This document shows, piece by piece, positions 7,768 to 16,321 of a DNA stretch of 64,000 nucleotides (positions are counted from its first letter, which is position 1; each line of letters starts with the position of its first letter). The DNA comes from JAHJCL01 sp043818355 (GTDB taxonomy: Bacteria; Patescibacteriota; Minisyncoccia; Minisyncoccales; DG-74-3): NCBI GenBank assembly GCA_043818355.1, contig JBDRFX010000021.1, forward strand, positions 1-64,000. The letters are read 5' to 3'. Made by a program: the position numbers and the translations under genes. The notes below the pieces were generated by a model. That model had not been told where the DNA came from. It saw nothing but the letters and a program-made list of their open reading frames with translations, and did not search any database.

Positions 7768-8468
7768 GTGCTACTTTTCTCCACAGCTACTAAATAAATA
7801 TTCTGTCTGTTCCCTTTTTCATTCTTAACAACTCCCAATTCTTTAATTTTGAAGCCAGCTCTTTCAATTAAATCTCTTAATTCTGTTTTAGAAAAGAAGT
7901 GATAATACCTTTCCGCTTGCTTTCCAAAAGAGATCATCGCATCTCCAAAATCTAAGTCTGTTTTGCCTAATAATTTTAAAATAGTATACTTAAAACAAGC
8001 TAAGAGCTCTTTTTTTTGACGAGGCATCCAAACAGTAATAATTAAATTTCCTCCAGGTTTTAGGGTTCTTTTGAGCTCTTTCAAAAACTGTAAACGCAAT
8101 TCTTTAGAAGGAATTTGATGGAGGACTGCTATGCTACAAATGTTATCAAAATAATTATTTTGAAAAGGTAAGTTTAAAATTCCTCCTACAAAAAACTTGG
8201 ATTCAGGATATGTTTTTCTAGCAATTTCTATTAACTCTTGAGATTGATCTATTCCAAAATATTCCACTCCCTTCTTTTTGAAAACAGGAACGTATCTTCC
8301 ATTTCCACATCCTGCGTCCAAAACCCTATCTCTCTCTCTTAAATAATTATCAAATAAAAAAAGAATCTCGTCCCATAAACCACCTCTTGTTCTTGAAAAA
8401 TCTTGAGCTATGAGATTGTAATCATCTTTAGTTTTCTTAATTAAATTTTCTGCTATTTCTTTTTTCAT
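7764..8468 (-). CDS. Trm9/ALKBH8-like tRNA wobble-uridine methyltransferase
   Basis: Class I SAM-dependent methyltransferase. Motif I is RVLDAGCGNGRYVPVF, motif II region FGIDQS, and the family-like stretch is SIAVLHQIPSKELRLQFLKE followed by LKPGGNLIITVW. The distal RYYHFFSKTELRDLIERAGF is characteristic of Trm9/ALKBH8 methyltransferases, which methylate carboxymethyl-uridine at the tRNA wobble position. A frame extends to 8522, but MKKEIAENLIKKTKDDYN at 8468 is the natural start (234 residues). It is divergent from elp3, whose product makes the substrate of this reaction, and the two start codons overlap. Confidence 0.75.
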   Translation of the reverse strand: MKKEIAENLIKKTKDDYNLIAQDFSRTRGGLWDEILFLFDNYLRERDRVLDAGCGNGRYVPVFKKKGVEYFGIDQSQELIEIARKTYPESKFFVGGILNLPFQNNYFDNICSIAVLHQIPSKELRLQFLKELKRTLKPGGNLIITVWMPRQKKELLACFKYTILKLLGKTDLDFGDAMISFGKQAERYYHFFSKTELRDLIERAGFKIKELGVVKNEKGNRQNIYLVAVEKSST

Positions 8469-10047
8469 GGATATAAACGAATCAACAATTTTAGAACTAA
8501 TAAAATCAAAGGCTGAAAACAAGTCTGGTTTAGCTTTGGCAAAAAGACGAACAGCTAAACTATATAAATCTACACTACCAACTAATATTAGTTTATTAAA
8601 AACTTATCATAGATTACTTAAAAGAAAAAGAATTAAAAAAGATGAAAAAATAGAGAATATTTTGAAAACCAGACCCGTGCGCTCTCTTTCTGGCATAGTC
8701 AATATTTCTGTTCTAACGAAACCATATCCTTGCCCGGGAAAATGTATATATTGTCCAACTCAAGCTGGCGTTCCTAAAAGTTATCTTGATAACGAACCTG
8801 CTGTTATGAGAGCCATATTGAATAAATATGATCCTAAAAACCAGATGATAACTAGAATGGATGCTTTAAAAGATAATGGGCATGATACAGATAAAATTGA
8901 ATTAAGAATTATTGGAGCCACCTGGAGCTTTTACCCAAAAAGATATCAGACTTCTTTTATTAAAGAGTGTTTTGACGCTGTAAACTCTAAAAAATCTAAA
9001 AACCTAGAAGAAGCTCAAAAACTTAATGAAAAAGCAAAAAACAGAATCGTAGGAATATGCGTAGAAACAAGACCTGACTTTATTGATCAAGAAGAAATAA
9101 AAAGAATGAGAGGACTAGGAATTACAAGAGTTGAATTGGGAGTTCAAAGTGTTTACGATGATGTCTTAAAGCTCAACAAAAGAGGCCATAAGACAAAAGC
9201 TACTGTTGATGCTACAAAACTATTAAAAGATGCTGGTTTCAAAGTGGGTTATCAAATGATGCCCAATCTGCCAGGTTCAAATGTTAAAAAAGACGAAGAG
9301 ATGTTTAAACAACTTTTTCTTTCTAAAGACTTTAAGCCAGATCTTTTAAAAATATATCCCACTGCCCTATTAAAACAAGCTCCTCTTTATAGATTATGGA
9401 AAAAGAAAAAATACAAGCCATATACAAAAAAAGAACTGATTACTCTTCTTAAAAAAATTAAATTGAGTATTCCTTGTTTTGTCAGAATACAAAGAATTAT
9501 TAGGGATATCCCATCTCAAAGCATTGTGACAGGTCCTGCTAAGATTTCTAATATGAGACAGATTTTAAAAAAAGAATTGGAAGCAGAAGGAAAAAAATGT
9601 AAGTGTATTAGGTGTAGAGAAATCAGAGACAGTTATGATCCAAAAGAAAAAATCAAAATGTTTAGATTAGACTATGATGCCTCTGATGGTAAAGAAATTT
9701 TTCTGACTTTTGAAAATGAGAAACAAGAAAGACTCTATAGTCTATTAAGATTAAGAATTCCTTCTCATTTTTTTACAAAAGAAAAACATTTTTTACCTAT
9801 TCTGCAAGGTTCAAGCATTGTCAGAGAAATTCATACTTACGGACAACAGCTTGCTCTAAAACAAAAAGGAGTTTCAGCTCAACATAAAGGATTGGGGAAA
9901 AAACTAATGAAAGAAGCTGAAAGAATCACTAAAAAAGAATTTGGACTTAATAAAATATCTGTTATATCTTCTGTCGGAACCAGAGAATATTTTAAAAAAA
10001 TTGATTACAAACTCCAAGATACTTATATGGTGAAGTCTTTTAAATAA
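8467..10047 (+). CDS. elp3: Elp3-like tRNA uridine(34) 5-carboxymethylaminomethyl synthase
   Basis: Protein of 526 residues with the full Elp3 architecture. The N-terminal region is tRNA-binding-like. A radical SAM domain carries CPGKCIYCPTQ near residues 90-100, whose cysteines bind the 4Fe-4S cluster. A second cysteine group (CKCIRCREIRD, about residue 380) precedes a C-terminal GNAT acetyltransferase fold (KGLGKKLMKEAE). Elp3 adds a carboxymethyl group to U34 of tRNA using acetyl-CoA. It is near-universal in eukaryotes and archaea but patchy in bacteria, so lateral origin is plausible. It abuts the convergent nif3-like gene. Confidence 0.9.
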   Translation: MDINESTILELIKSKAENKSGLALAKRRTAKLYKSTLPTNISLLKTYHRLLKRKRIKKDEKIENILKTRPVRSLSGIVNISVLTKPYPCPGKCIYCPTQAGVPKSYLDNEPAVMRAILNKYDPKNQMITRMDALKDNGHDTDKIELRIIGATWSFYPKRYQTSFIKECFDAVNSKKSKNLEEAQKLNEKAKNRIVGICVETRPDFIDQEEIKRMRGLGITRVELGVQSVYDDVLKLNKRGHKTKATVDATKLLKDAGFKVGYQMMPNLPGSNVKKDEEMFKQLFLSKDFKPDLLKIYPTALLKQAPLYRLWKKKKYKPYTKKELITLLKKIKLSIPCFVRIQRIIRDIPSQSIVTGPAKISNMRQILKKELEAEGKKCKCIRCREIRDSYDPKEKIKMFRLDYDASDGKEIFLTFENEKQERLYSLLRLRIPSHFFTKEKHFLPILQGSSIVREIHTYGQQLALKQKGVSAQHKGLGKKLMKEAERITKKEFGLNKISVISSVGTREYFKKIDYKLQDTYMVKSFK

Positions 10048-10995
10048 TTAATTTCTTGAATGACGAATCACTCCAGAACAAGCAACAATTTCTATTCCCT
10101 GTTTCTCTAATTCATCTAAGAATAAATTAATTCCTAAAGAATCAGATGAAATATGCCCAGGAATAACAACGTTAACATGAGCTTCTTCGGCTTTCTTCTT
10201 TCTCTCTTCTGACATATGCATGCTAATAATTGTACCAATACCAGCCACAGCCATTTTTTCATAAAGCTCTGGCGAACCTTCTGTTCCTCCAGTAATTTCA
10301 GTAACGGCAATCTTCCCACATCTATTGTCTTTGTTTCCAACAAAAATCTTGGGACCATTACCAAGCTTAATTGACTCCTCATATTCTGGAATTTCTTTTA
10401 AAATCTTCATGATATCTTCAATTCTAGAATGCTCATCTAGACTTGAAACTCTATCCTTCAAAAAATTAGCTGCTAAATTATCACAAGGAGTATGTATGCA
10501 CATTAAATTAAATCCTAATAATTTAGCTGCATCTACTGTTCTTTGATGATTGATTACATTAACCCCCCTAGCCACTTCAGATATTCTCTTCTTCATTAAA
10601 GCTTCTGCTACATTAATAGGAACACCATATTGATTTAAAACGTCACACTGTAATTCCATCACATCTGCCAAGTTAGCTAAAGCACTTCCTAGAGGATGAT
10701 GAGAAATGATTAAATCAATGTCTCCCAGCTCTTTAGCCAATAAAATCTCTGAAGGATCAACATCAACTCCAATCAAGATTTTCTTAATTTCTTTATCATC
10801 TGAAACGTTTAAAATTCTAGAATCAGAATATGGGTTCTCTAGGCTGTCCTGATCAAATTCATTTTTCTCTACTTCAGAAAGTTTTTCGAATTTATCTTTT
10901 TTTCTTTCTAGAAAGATCTCTATTTTTTCCTTACTTCTAAAATCAGCCCCTATTCCCATCTTAATTGCTAAATTGTATATATCTCTAACTTTCAT
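10048..10995 (-). CDS. Nif3-like dinuclear metal-center protein
   Basis: Protein of 315 residues of the NIF3/YbgI (DUF34) family. The metal-binding DLIISHHPLG near residue 95 is clear, and the C-terminal VVIPGHISSDSLGINLFLDELEKQ supplies the second ligand region. The middle part contains the usual insertion (ITGGTEGSPELYEK). The biochemical role of the family is unsettled; cyclohydrolase-like and hydrolase roles have been suggested. Its start overlaps a small upstream ORF by 11 nt. Confidence 0.85.
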   Translation of the reverse strand: MKVRDIYNLAIKMGIGADFRSKEKIEIFLERKKDKFEKLSEVEKNEFDQDSLENPYSDSRILNVSDDKEIKKILIGVDVDPSEILLAKELGDIDLIISHHPLGSALANLADVMELQCDVLNQYGVPINVAEALMKKRISEVARGVNVINHQRTVDAAKLLGFNLMCIHTPCDNLAANFLKDRVSSLDEHSRIEDIMKILKEIPEYEESIKLGNGPKIFVGNKDNRCGKIAVTEITGGTEGSPELYEKMAVAGIGTIISMHMSEERKKKAEEAHVNVVIPGHISSDSLGINLFLDELEKQGIEIVACSGVIRHSRN

Positions 10996-11131
10996 CTTTC
11001 TTGATGCCTAACTTTTGATACATTTTTGCAATTTTTTCGCTAACATCTTTCAAATTCAAAGACTTCTTCCTAATTTGAGCTTTTTCTAAACGTATGTGTT
11101 TTCTTAATGATTTGGTCAATTTCTTTTTCAT
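10985..11131 (-). CDS. Small basic protein (48 residues), unknown
   Basis: ATG at 11131 opens a 48-residue frame starting MKKKLTKSLRKHIRLEKAQ and ending GIKKDES. It is rich in Lys and Arg, with no recognised domain. Its stop overlaps the nif3-like start by 11 nt in a different frame, the arrangement of translationally coupled genes. The basic composition would suit nucleic-acid binding, but this is inference. Confidence 0.5.
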   Translation of the reverse strand: MKKKLTKSLRKHIRLEKAQIRKKSLNLKDVSEKIAKMYQKLGIKKDES

Positions 11132-11189
11132 TTAATCTTATTCTCTTATATTGCTGTCTAATCTAGCACTTTAATCTATTTGTTTCAAA

Positions 11190-12071
11190 TTAGTTTTTCA
11201 TTTCTCTCAAAATCCTTATCCTTTCTTCGACAGGAGGATGAGTCATAAATAAGCTACTAATAGTCTCTCCTCTCAAGGGATTGGCTATATATAAGTGAGA
11301 AGTAGCACTACTGGCTGATTTTAAAGACTCTGGATAAACAGATATTTTTTCTAAAGCAGAAGCTAATCCTTCGGGATAACGAGTCAATAAAGCAGCCGAA
11401 GCATCCGCCAAAAACTCTCTTTGACGAGAAATTGCAAAACGTACCAATGAAGCAATAAGCGGAGCAATGATAGCCACTAGTATTCCGAATATTACAAGAA
11501 CTGAATTTTTGTTCCTAGAACTGTCTCTTCTAGATCTAAAATTAATTCTTAAAAAATAGTTTGATATATTAGAAACTAATCCAAACAAAGCCACCATAGC
11601 ACTTCCCAATAACATATCCTTGTTACCAATATGCGACAATTCATGAGCAATAACTCCTTCTAATTCTACTCTTTCTAATTTTTCCAAAAGCCCACTGGTC
11701 ACTGCAATAACAGCATGATTTTCATCTCTCCCTGTAGCGAAGGCATTGGGTTGATTGTCTTGAATAATATATATTTTAGGGAAAGGAAGCCCAGAAGCAA
11801 TGCAAAGATTTTCAACCAATCTATATAGTTCTGGATTATCTTGTTTTTCAATCAACTTTGCACTTGAGAGCGCTAAAACAATTTTATCTGAAAACCAAAA
11901 ACTAGAAAAACTAAAAAATACTGAAAAAGCAGAACCTATTAATAGAATAGATTGATCTTCGAGGATATAGCTGAAAACCCAACTGAGACTAATTACTAAA
12001 AAAAGAAAAAAAGTTATTAGAAACCAAGTTTTGCGGATATTTGAATCCGCTTTAGAGTATAAAGTAGACAT
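11190..12071 (-). CDS. htpX: Membrane M48 metalloprotease HtpX
   Basis: Zinc protease of 293 residues. Two N-terminal membrane helices (about residues 15-60) precede the M48 domain with HELSHIGN (HExxH) near residue 143 and a downstream Glu in EFLADASAALLTRYP. Another hydrophobic pair lies at about residues 155-215. HtpX takes part in quality control of membrane proteins. It is immediately downstream of lemA, a pairing common in many bacteria, with a spacing of 7 nt. Confidence 0.92.
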   Translation of the reverse strand: MSTLYSKADSNIRKTWFLITFFLFLVISLSWVFSYILEDQSILLIGSAFSVFFSFSSFWFSDKIVLALSSAKLIEKQDNPELYRLVENLCIASGLPFPKIYIIQDNQPNAFATGRDENHAVIAVTSGLLEKLERVELEGVIAHELSHIGNKDMLLGSAMVALFGLVSNISNYFLRINFRSRRDSSRNKNSVLVIFGILVAIIAPLIASLVRFAISRQREFLADASAALLTRYPEGLASALEKISVYPESLKSASSATSHLYIANPLRGETISSLFMTHPPVEERIRILREMKN

Positions 12072-12078
12072 AAAGCCT

Positions 12079-12627
12079 TTAGAATTTTACCTCTGGGACC
12101 TGTCTTTCAGCTTCGCTCTCTGTTCCAAAAAATTCTTCTTTGTTAAAATCCATCGTAGAAGCAATAAGTTTGGTTGGAAATGTTTCTACTTTAGTATTCC
12201 AATCTCTAACATTGCCATTATAAAATCTTCTGGCTGACTGAATTTTATCTTCTGTATCTCTCAACTCTCTTTGAAGTTCAACGAAATTAGCTGATGCTTT
12301 TAATTCAGGATAACTTTCAGAAACAGCAATTAAAGACTTTAGAGTACCAGAAAGCATGTTTTCAGCTTCTCCTTTCTCTTTTAATCCCTGCGCTCCCATT
12401 GCCATACTTCTAGCTTCTGAAACCTTTTCGAAAACTCCTTTTTCATGAGTAGCATAACCCTTTACTGTTTCAACTAAGTTAGGGATTAGGTTATACCTAC
12501 GTCTTAATTGAACATCAATGTCTGACCAAGCCTCTTTAACTCTATTATGAAGAGTAATTAAGCCGTTGTACGTACTAACTATCCACAGAAACAAAACAAC
12601 TAAAAATCCTAATAAAAATTGTATCAT
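12079..12627 (-). CDS. lemA: LemA family protein
   Basis: Protein of 182 residues with one N-terminal membrane helix and a helical-bundle body. The typical LemA segments are NRVKEAWSDIDVQLRRRYNLIPNLV (residues about 27-52) and the later RRFYNGNVRDWNTKVETFP. The protein is probably anchored in the membrane with the helical domain outside. Its function is not settled; the operon with htpX suggests an envelope or protease-associated role. Confidence 0.93.
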   Translation of the reverse strand: MIQFLLGFLVVLFLWIVSTYNGLITLHNRVKEAWSDIDVQLRRRYNLIPNLVETVKGYATHEKGVFEKVSEARSMAMGAQGLKEKGEAENMLSGTLKSLIAVSESYPELKASANFVELQRELRDTEDKIQSARRFYNGNVRDWNTKVETFPTKLIASTMDFNKEEFFGTESEAERQVPEVKF

Positions 12628-12650
12628 ATTCTTTAATTACTAATATTATT

Positions 12651-13904
12651 TTATTCTAACGAATTATATGCCTCTTTGGCAACTTTTCTATCGTCCCAAG
12701 AGATTTGTTCTCCATGAGCCAAGCAAATAGACGGCTCACATCCTTTTCCTGTAATTATAACCACGTCATCCTTTTGAGCCATAGTAATGGCTTTTTCAAT
12801 TGCCTCTTTTCTATCAATAATTTTTATTGCTCTTCCCTTCGCCCCTTCAGCAACTTGATTAATAATCTCTAAAGGATCTTCGTCATACGGATCTTCATTA
12901 GTAACAATAATTTTATCACAATATTTTTCAGCCAATCCTCCAAGAACGGGTCTTTTCCATTTATCTCTCCCTCCTCCACAGGAGCCCAAAACGCATATCA
13001 TATTCTTTGGCTGAAAATTATTCTTAATAGTTGAATAGACTTTATTCAAAGCATTAGGAGTAAAAGCATAGTCAACAATAACTCTAAATGGTTCTGAAAC
13101 TACCTCCTCCATTCTACCTGGTACTCCCTTAGCTTTGTCTAGAACTGTTTGACAAACTGACAAATCAATATTCTCAGACAAAGCTACGGAAATTGCAGCC
13201 AAAGCATTATATACATTAAACCTGCCTAAAACTTTTAAGTTAAAGTTTAATCCATTGACTCTAAATTTTGTTCCTTTTGTGGTGACATGTATATCTGTTG
13301 CTTTAATGAATCTATGAGAAGTTGTATTCTCGTTTAGCCCATAAACTATTTTGTCTTGAGCCGAAAATTGCAAAAAGAAATCTTTATACTCGTCGTCGAT
13401 ATTAATAATATGAAATTTTTTTGTAATATTAAATAATTTTCCCTTAGCATTTTTATAATTCTCAAACCCTCCATGAGATTCAATATGTTCTGGAGTTAAA
13501 TTAGTTAAAACAGCTACATTAAAATCAATGAACTCATGGCGATGCTGTTTAATCCCTTCTGAGGTAACCTCCAAAATCACATAATCGCATTTTTCGTCTA
13601 CTGCTTTTTTTAAAAACTTTTGAATTAAAAACCCTCCTGGCATTGTCATTCTTAAGTTATTCAATTCTTCTTTATCACCAATTTCAAATGATACGGACGA
13701 AGAAGTCGCAACTTTAAATCCAGCTTCTTTAAATATTTTAGCTATGAAATTGACAACAGTAGATTTTCCATTAGTCCCTGTCACGCCTATTATCTTGATT
13801 TTTTTACCAGGAAAACCAAACATCATAGCTCCGAGAAAACTAGAGAGCATGTGATATCTATCTATTAAGGTCTTTGGTAAAATCTTTTTAATTGCTTTTT
13901 TCAC
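12651..13904 (-). CDS. MurE-like Mur ligase lacking the N-terminal domain
   Basis: ATP-dependent amide ligase of 417 residues starting at GTG. The central domain has the P-loop GVTGTNGKST near residues 40-49 and a VTSEGIKQHRH segment; the C-terminal domain has the conserved GSCGGGRDKWKRP. The N-terminal UDP-sugar binding domain is reduced compared with full MurE (about 490 residues). The loop that in DAP-adding MurE reads DNPR is NEDPYDEDP here, so the amino acid added is probably not standard diaminopimelate. It acts in peptidoglycan precursor synthesis or on a related substrate. Confidence 0.78.
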   Translation of the reverse strand: MKKAIKKILPKTLIDRYHMLSSFLGAMMFGFPGKKIKIIGVTGTNGKSTVVNFIAKIFKEAGFKVATSSSVSFEIGDKEELNNLRMTMPGGFLIQKFLKKAVDEKCDYVILEVTSEGIKQHRHEFIDFNVAVLTNLTPEHIESHGGFENYKNAKGKLFNITKKFHIINIDDEYKDFFLQFSAQDKIVYGLNENTTSHRFIKATDIHVTTKGTKFRVNGLNFNLKVLGRFNVYNALAAISVALSENIDLSVCQTVLDKAKGVPGRMEEVVSEPFRVIVDYAFTPNALNKVYSTIKNNFQPKNMICVLGSCGGGRDKWKRPVLGGLAEKYCDKIIVTNEDPYDEDPLEIINQVAEGAKGRAIKIIDRKEAIEKAITMAQKDDVVIITGKGCEPSICLAHGEQISWDDRKVAKEAYNSLE

Positions 13905-13971
13905 CCTTTTTGTTTAATTTTTTAATTTCTTGCTTCAATTCTATCATTTTTAACTCTCTGCCATATTTCAA
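13888..13971 (-). CDS. 27-residue ORF or remnant matching a coiled-coil tail
   Basis: A frame from TTG at 13971 encodes KYGRELKMIELKQEIKKLN and a short basic tail. The same motif (VGRELKMIELKEEIKKLN) ends the membrane sensor-like protein at 20891-21742. It overlaps the GTG start of the Mur ligase in another frame. It could be a leader, or the decayed end of a former sensor gene. Confidence 0.4.
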   Translation of the reverse strand: MKYGRELKMIELKQEIKKLNKKGEKSN

Positions 13972-13986
13972 TTATAACTTCCTTTA

Positions 13987-14015
13987 TTCAAAAAAACCAT
14001 TTATTAATATATAAT
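13987..14015 (+). promoter_or_regulatory. uvrB promoter
   Basis: TATAAT at 14010-14015 is an exact -10 box. TTCAAA at 13987-13992 is a weak -35 at 17 bp. The predicted start near 14022 leaves only about 14 nt before the uvrB ATG at 14036. Confidence 0.6.
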
Positions 14016-14035
14016 ACATTACAAAATTAATATCC

Positions 14036-15964
14036 ATGTTTAAGCTTCATAAATCATTTCAGCCAACTGGGGATCAACCCGAGGCAATAAAAAAGTTAAC
14101 TAAAAACCTAAAGAATAATATTCCATATCAGGTGCTTTTGGGAGTAACTGGATCTGGAAAAACCTTTACAATGGCCAATGTAATAGAGCAAACTCAAAAA
14201 CCAACCCTAGTTATTTCTCACAATAAAACCTTGGCAGCTCAACTTTATCAAGAATTTAAGGAATTTTTCCCAAATAATGCCGTTCATTACTTTGTTTCAT
14301 ATTATGATTATTATCAACCAGAGGTATATATGCCAGCCAAAGATATATACATTGAAAAAGAAGCGGACGTTAACCAAGAAATAGATCGCTTAAGACATGC
14401 TGCTGTCCAGGATTTATTATCTAGAAAAGATGTTATTGTGGTGGCTTCTGTTTCCTGTATTTATAACATTGGTTCTCCAGAGAACTATCAAAGCATAAGT
14501 CTAGATATATCTAAAGATCAGAATTTATCCAGAAAAGAATTTATCTTTCAATTAATTTCTCTGCAATATAAAAGAGATGACTTTGATTTTGAGCCAGGAA
14601 ACTTTAGGGTTAGGGGTAACATTATTGAAATATTTTTAGTCACAGGTGAAAAAATTATTAAGGTTGAGTTTGATAAGAAAAAAATAGAAAAAATATCTGA
14701 AAGTGATAGTAGGGATATTTTTAATTTGAAATTTAAGAATCAAGAATCAATTAAAATATTTCCTGCCAAGTTTTGGATGGGACCAGAAGAAAAACTTAAT
14801 ATTGCTATTGGGAACATCAGGCTAGAAATGCAAAAACATGTTGAGACATTTAAAAGAGAAAATAAGCTTTTAGAAGCACAAAGAATAGAACAAAGAACAA
14901 ATCATGACTTGGAGTTTCTAAGAGAAACTGGATTCTGCAATGGAATTGAAAACTATTCCAGGCATCTTGAATTTAGAGATCCCAAAAGTTCTCCTTTTGT
15001 TTTGCTAGACTATTTTCCTAAAGGTTTTCTGACGATTATAGATGAATCTCATATGACTATCCCTCAACTTAAAGCAATGTCAGCGCAAGATAAAGCTAGA
15101 AAAGATACTCTAATAGAATATGGATTTAGGCTTCCCTCAGCCATAGACAATAGGCCATTAAGATATGAGGAATTTGAAGAAAAAACTAACCAAATCATAT
15201 ATTCCTCTGCTACTCCATCTGTTTTTGAAAAAGAAAAAGCTGGCAAGAATATTGTTGAACAATTAATCAGGCCAACTGGACTATTAGAACCATCAATTGA
15301 AATAAGGCCCACCGATAATCAGGTGGAAGATTTGATAGAAGAAATTAAAAAAAGAAAAGAAAAAGGGCAAAGAGTTTTAGCCATAACTTTAACTAAAAAA
15401 CTATCTGAGGCTTTAGCTGATTATTTGTTAAGACAAGATATTAAAACTCAATGGCTTCATTCTGAGATTAAAACACTAGATAGACCTAAAATATTGCGGG
15501 ATTTAAGATTGGGAGAATATGATGTCTTAGTTGGCATCAATCTCCTAAGAGAAGGCTTGGATTTGCCAGAAGTAAGCTTAATTGCTATCCTAGACGCCGA
15601 TAAAGAGGGATTCTTAAGATCAGAAACTACTCTCATACAAACTATGGGAAGAGCTGCTAGACATATTGATGGACATGTTATTCTCTATGCTAATAAGATG
15701 ACGGGATCCATGGAAAGAGCAATTAAAGAGACTGAAAGGAGAAAAAAAATACAAATAGCATACAACAAAAAAAACAATATTGTTCCTTCTGCCATAAAAA
15801 GCAAGATCAAGGAATGGAACTTAGCAAATGCTCCGAAAGAAGTTGATTTATTTGGAATTTCTAGAGATATTAAAAACTTAGAAAAAGAAATTAAGAAGTC
15901 GGTTAAAAATCTTGAATTTGAAAAAGCCGCTAAAATAAGGGACATGATTAAAAAAATAAAGTAA
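14036..15964 (+). CDS. uvrB: Excinuclease ABC subunit B
   Basis: DNA damage recognition helicase of nucleotide excision repair, 642 residues. It has the Walker A GVTGSGKT near residues 38-45, the beta-hairpin region YYDYYQPEVYMP, the DEAD-type motif DESH and the helicase motif IQTMGRAARH. A C-terminal UVR motif (KNLEKEIKKSVKNLEFEKAAKIRD) binds UvrC. All parts are present and the length is normal. uvrA and uvrC are not in this window. Confidence 0.98.
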   Translation: MFKLHKSFQPTGDQPEAIKKLTKNLKNNIPYQVLLGVTGSGKTFTMANVIEQTQKPTLVISHNKTLAAQLYQEFKEFFPNNAVHYFVSYYDYYQPEVYMPAKDIYIEKEADVNQEIDRLRHAAVQDLLSRKDVIVVASVSCIYNIGSPENYQSISLDISKDQNLSRKEFIFQLISLQYKRDDFDFEPGNFRVRGNIIEIFLVTGEKIIKVEFDKKKIEKISESDSRDIFNLKFKNQESIKIFPAKFWMGPEEKLNIAIGNIRLEMQKHVETFKRENKLLEAQRIEQRTNHDLEFLRETGFCNGIENYSRHLEFRDPKSSPFVLLDYFPKGFLTIIDESHMTIPQLKAMSAQDKARKDTLIEYGFRLPSAIDNRPLRYEEFEEKTNQIIYSSATPSVFEKEKAGKNIVEQLIRPTGLLEPSIEIRPTDNQVEDLIEEIKKRKEKGQRVLAITLTKKLSEALADYLLRQDIKTQWLHSEIKTLDRPKILRDLRLGEYDVLVGINLLREGLDLPEVSLIAILDADKEGFLRSETTLIQTMGRAARHIDGHVILYANKMTGSMERAIKETERRKKIQIAYNKKNNIVPSAIKSKIKEWNLANAPKEVDLFGISRDIKNLEKEIKKSVKNLEFEKAAKIRDMIKKIK

Positions 15965-15997
15965 CCAAAATTAAACTTAATTAATTAGGTACTAAAC

Positions 15998-16024
15998 TTG
16001 ATAAATTAATTAAATTGATATAAT
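15998..16024 (+). promoter_or_regulatory. rpsT promoter
   Basis: TTGATA (15998-16003) and an exact TATAAT (16019-16024) with a 15-bp spacer lie just upstream of rpsT. Confidence 0.5.
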
Positions 16025-16048
16025 ATATTTTCATATCTTAAAAATACT

Positions 16049-16309
16049 ATGCCAATTAAAGAATCAGCCAAAAAAGCTCTAAGGCAGTCTGAAAAAAGAC
16101 GCTTAAGGAATATTCATAAAAATAGAAAGCTTAAAAAGAACCTTAAGGAATTAGGGAAATTTATTGATGAGAAAAAAATTAAAGAAGCTAAAGAGCTTCT
16201 TCCCAAAACATACAAATTAATAGATAAAGCAGCAAAAACTGGATTAATGAAAGAAAACGCTGCGTCTAGAAAGAAATCTAGATTGACTAAGGCAATCAAC
16301 AAAGTATAA
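16049..16309 (+). CDS. rpsT: 30S ribosomal protein S20
   Basis: Basic 86-residue protein matching S20: MPIKESAKKALRQSEKRRLRN at the start and the terminal MKENAASRKKSRLTKAIN. S20 binds 16S rRNA early in 30S assembly. It is monocistronic here, converging with holA. Confidence 0.96.
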   Translation: MPIKESAKKALRQSEKRRLRNIHKNRKLKKNLKELGKFIDEKKIKEAKELLPKTYKLIDKAAKTGLMKENAASRKKSRLTKAINKV

Positions 16310-16321
16310 AAGAGCTTAAAA

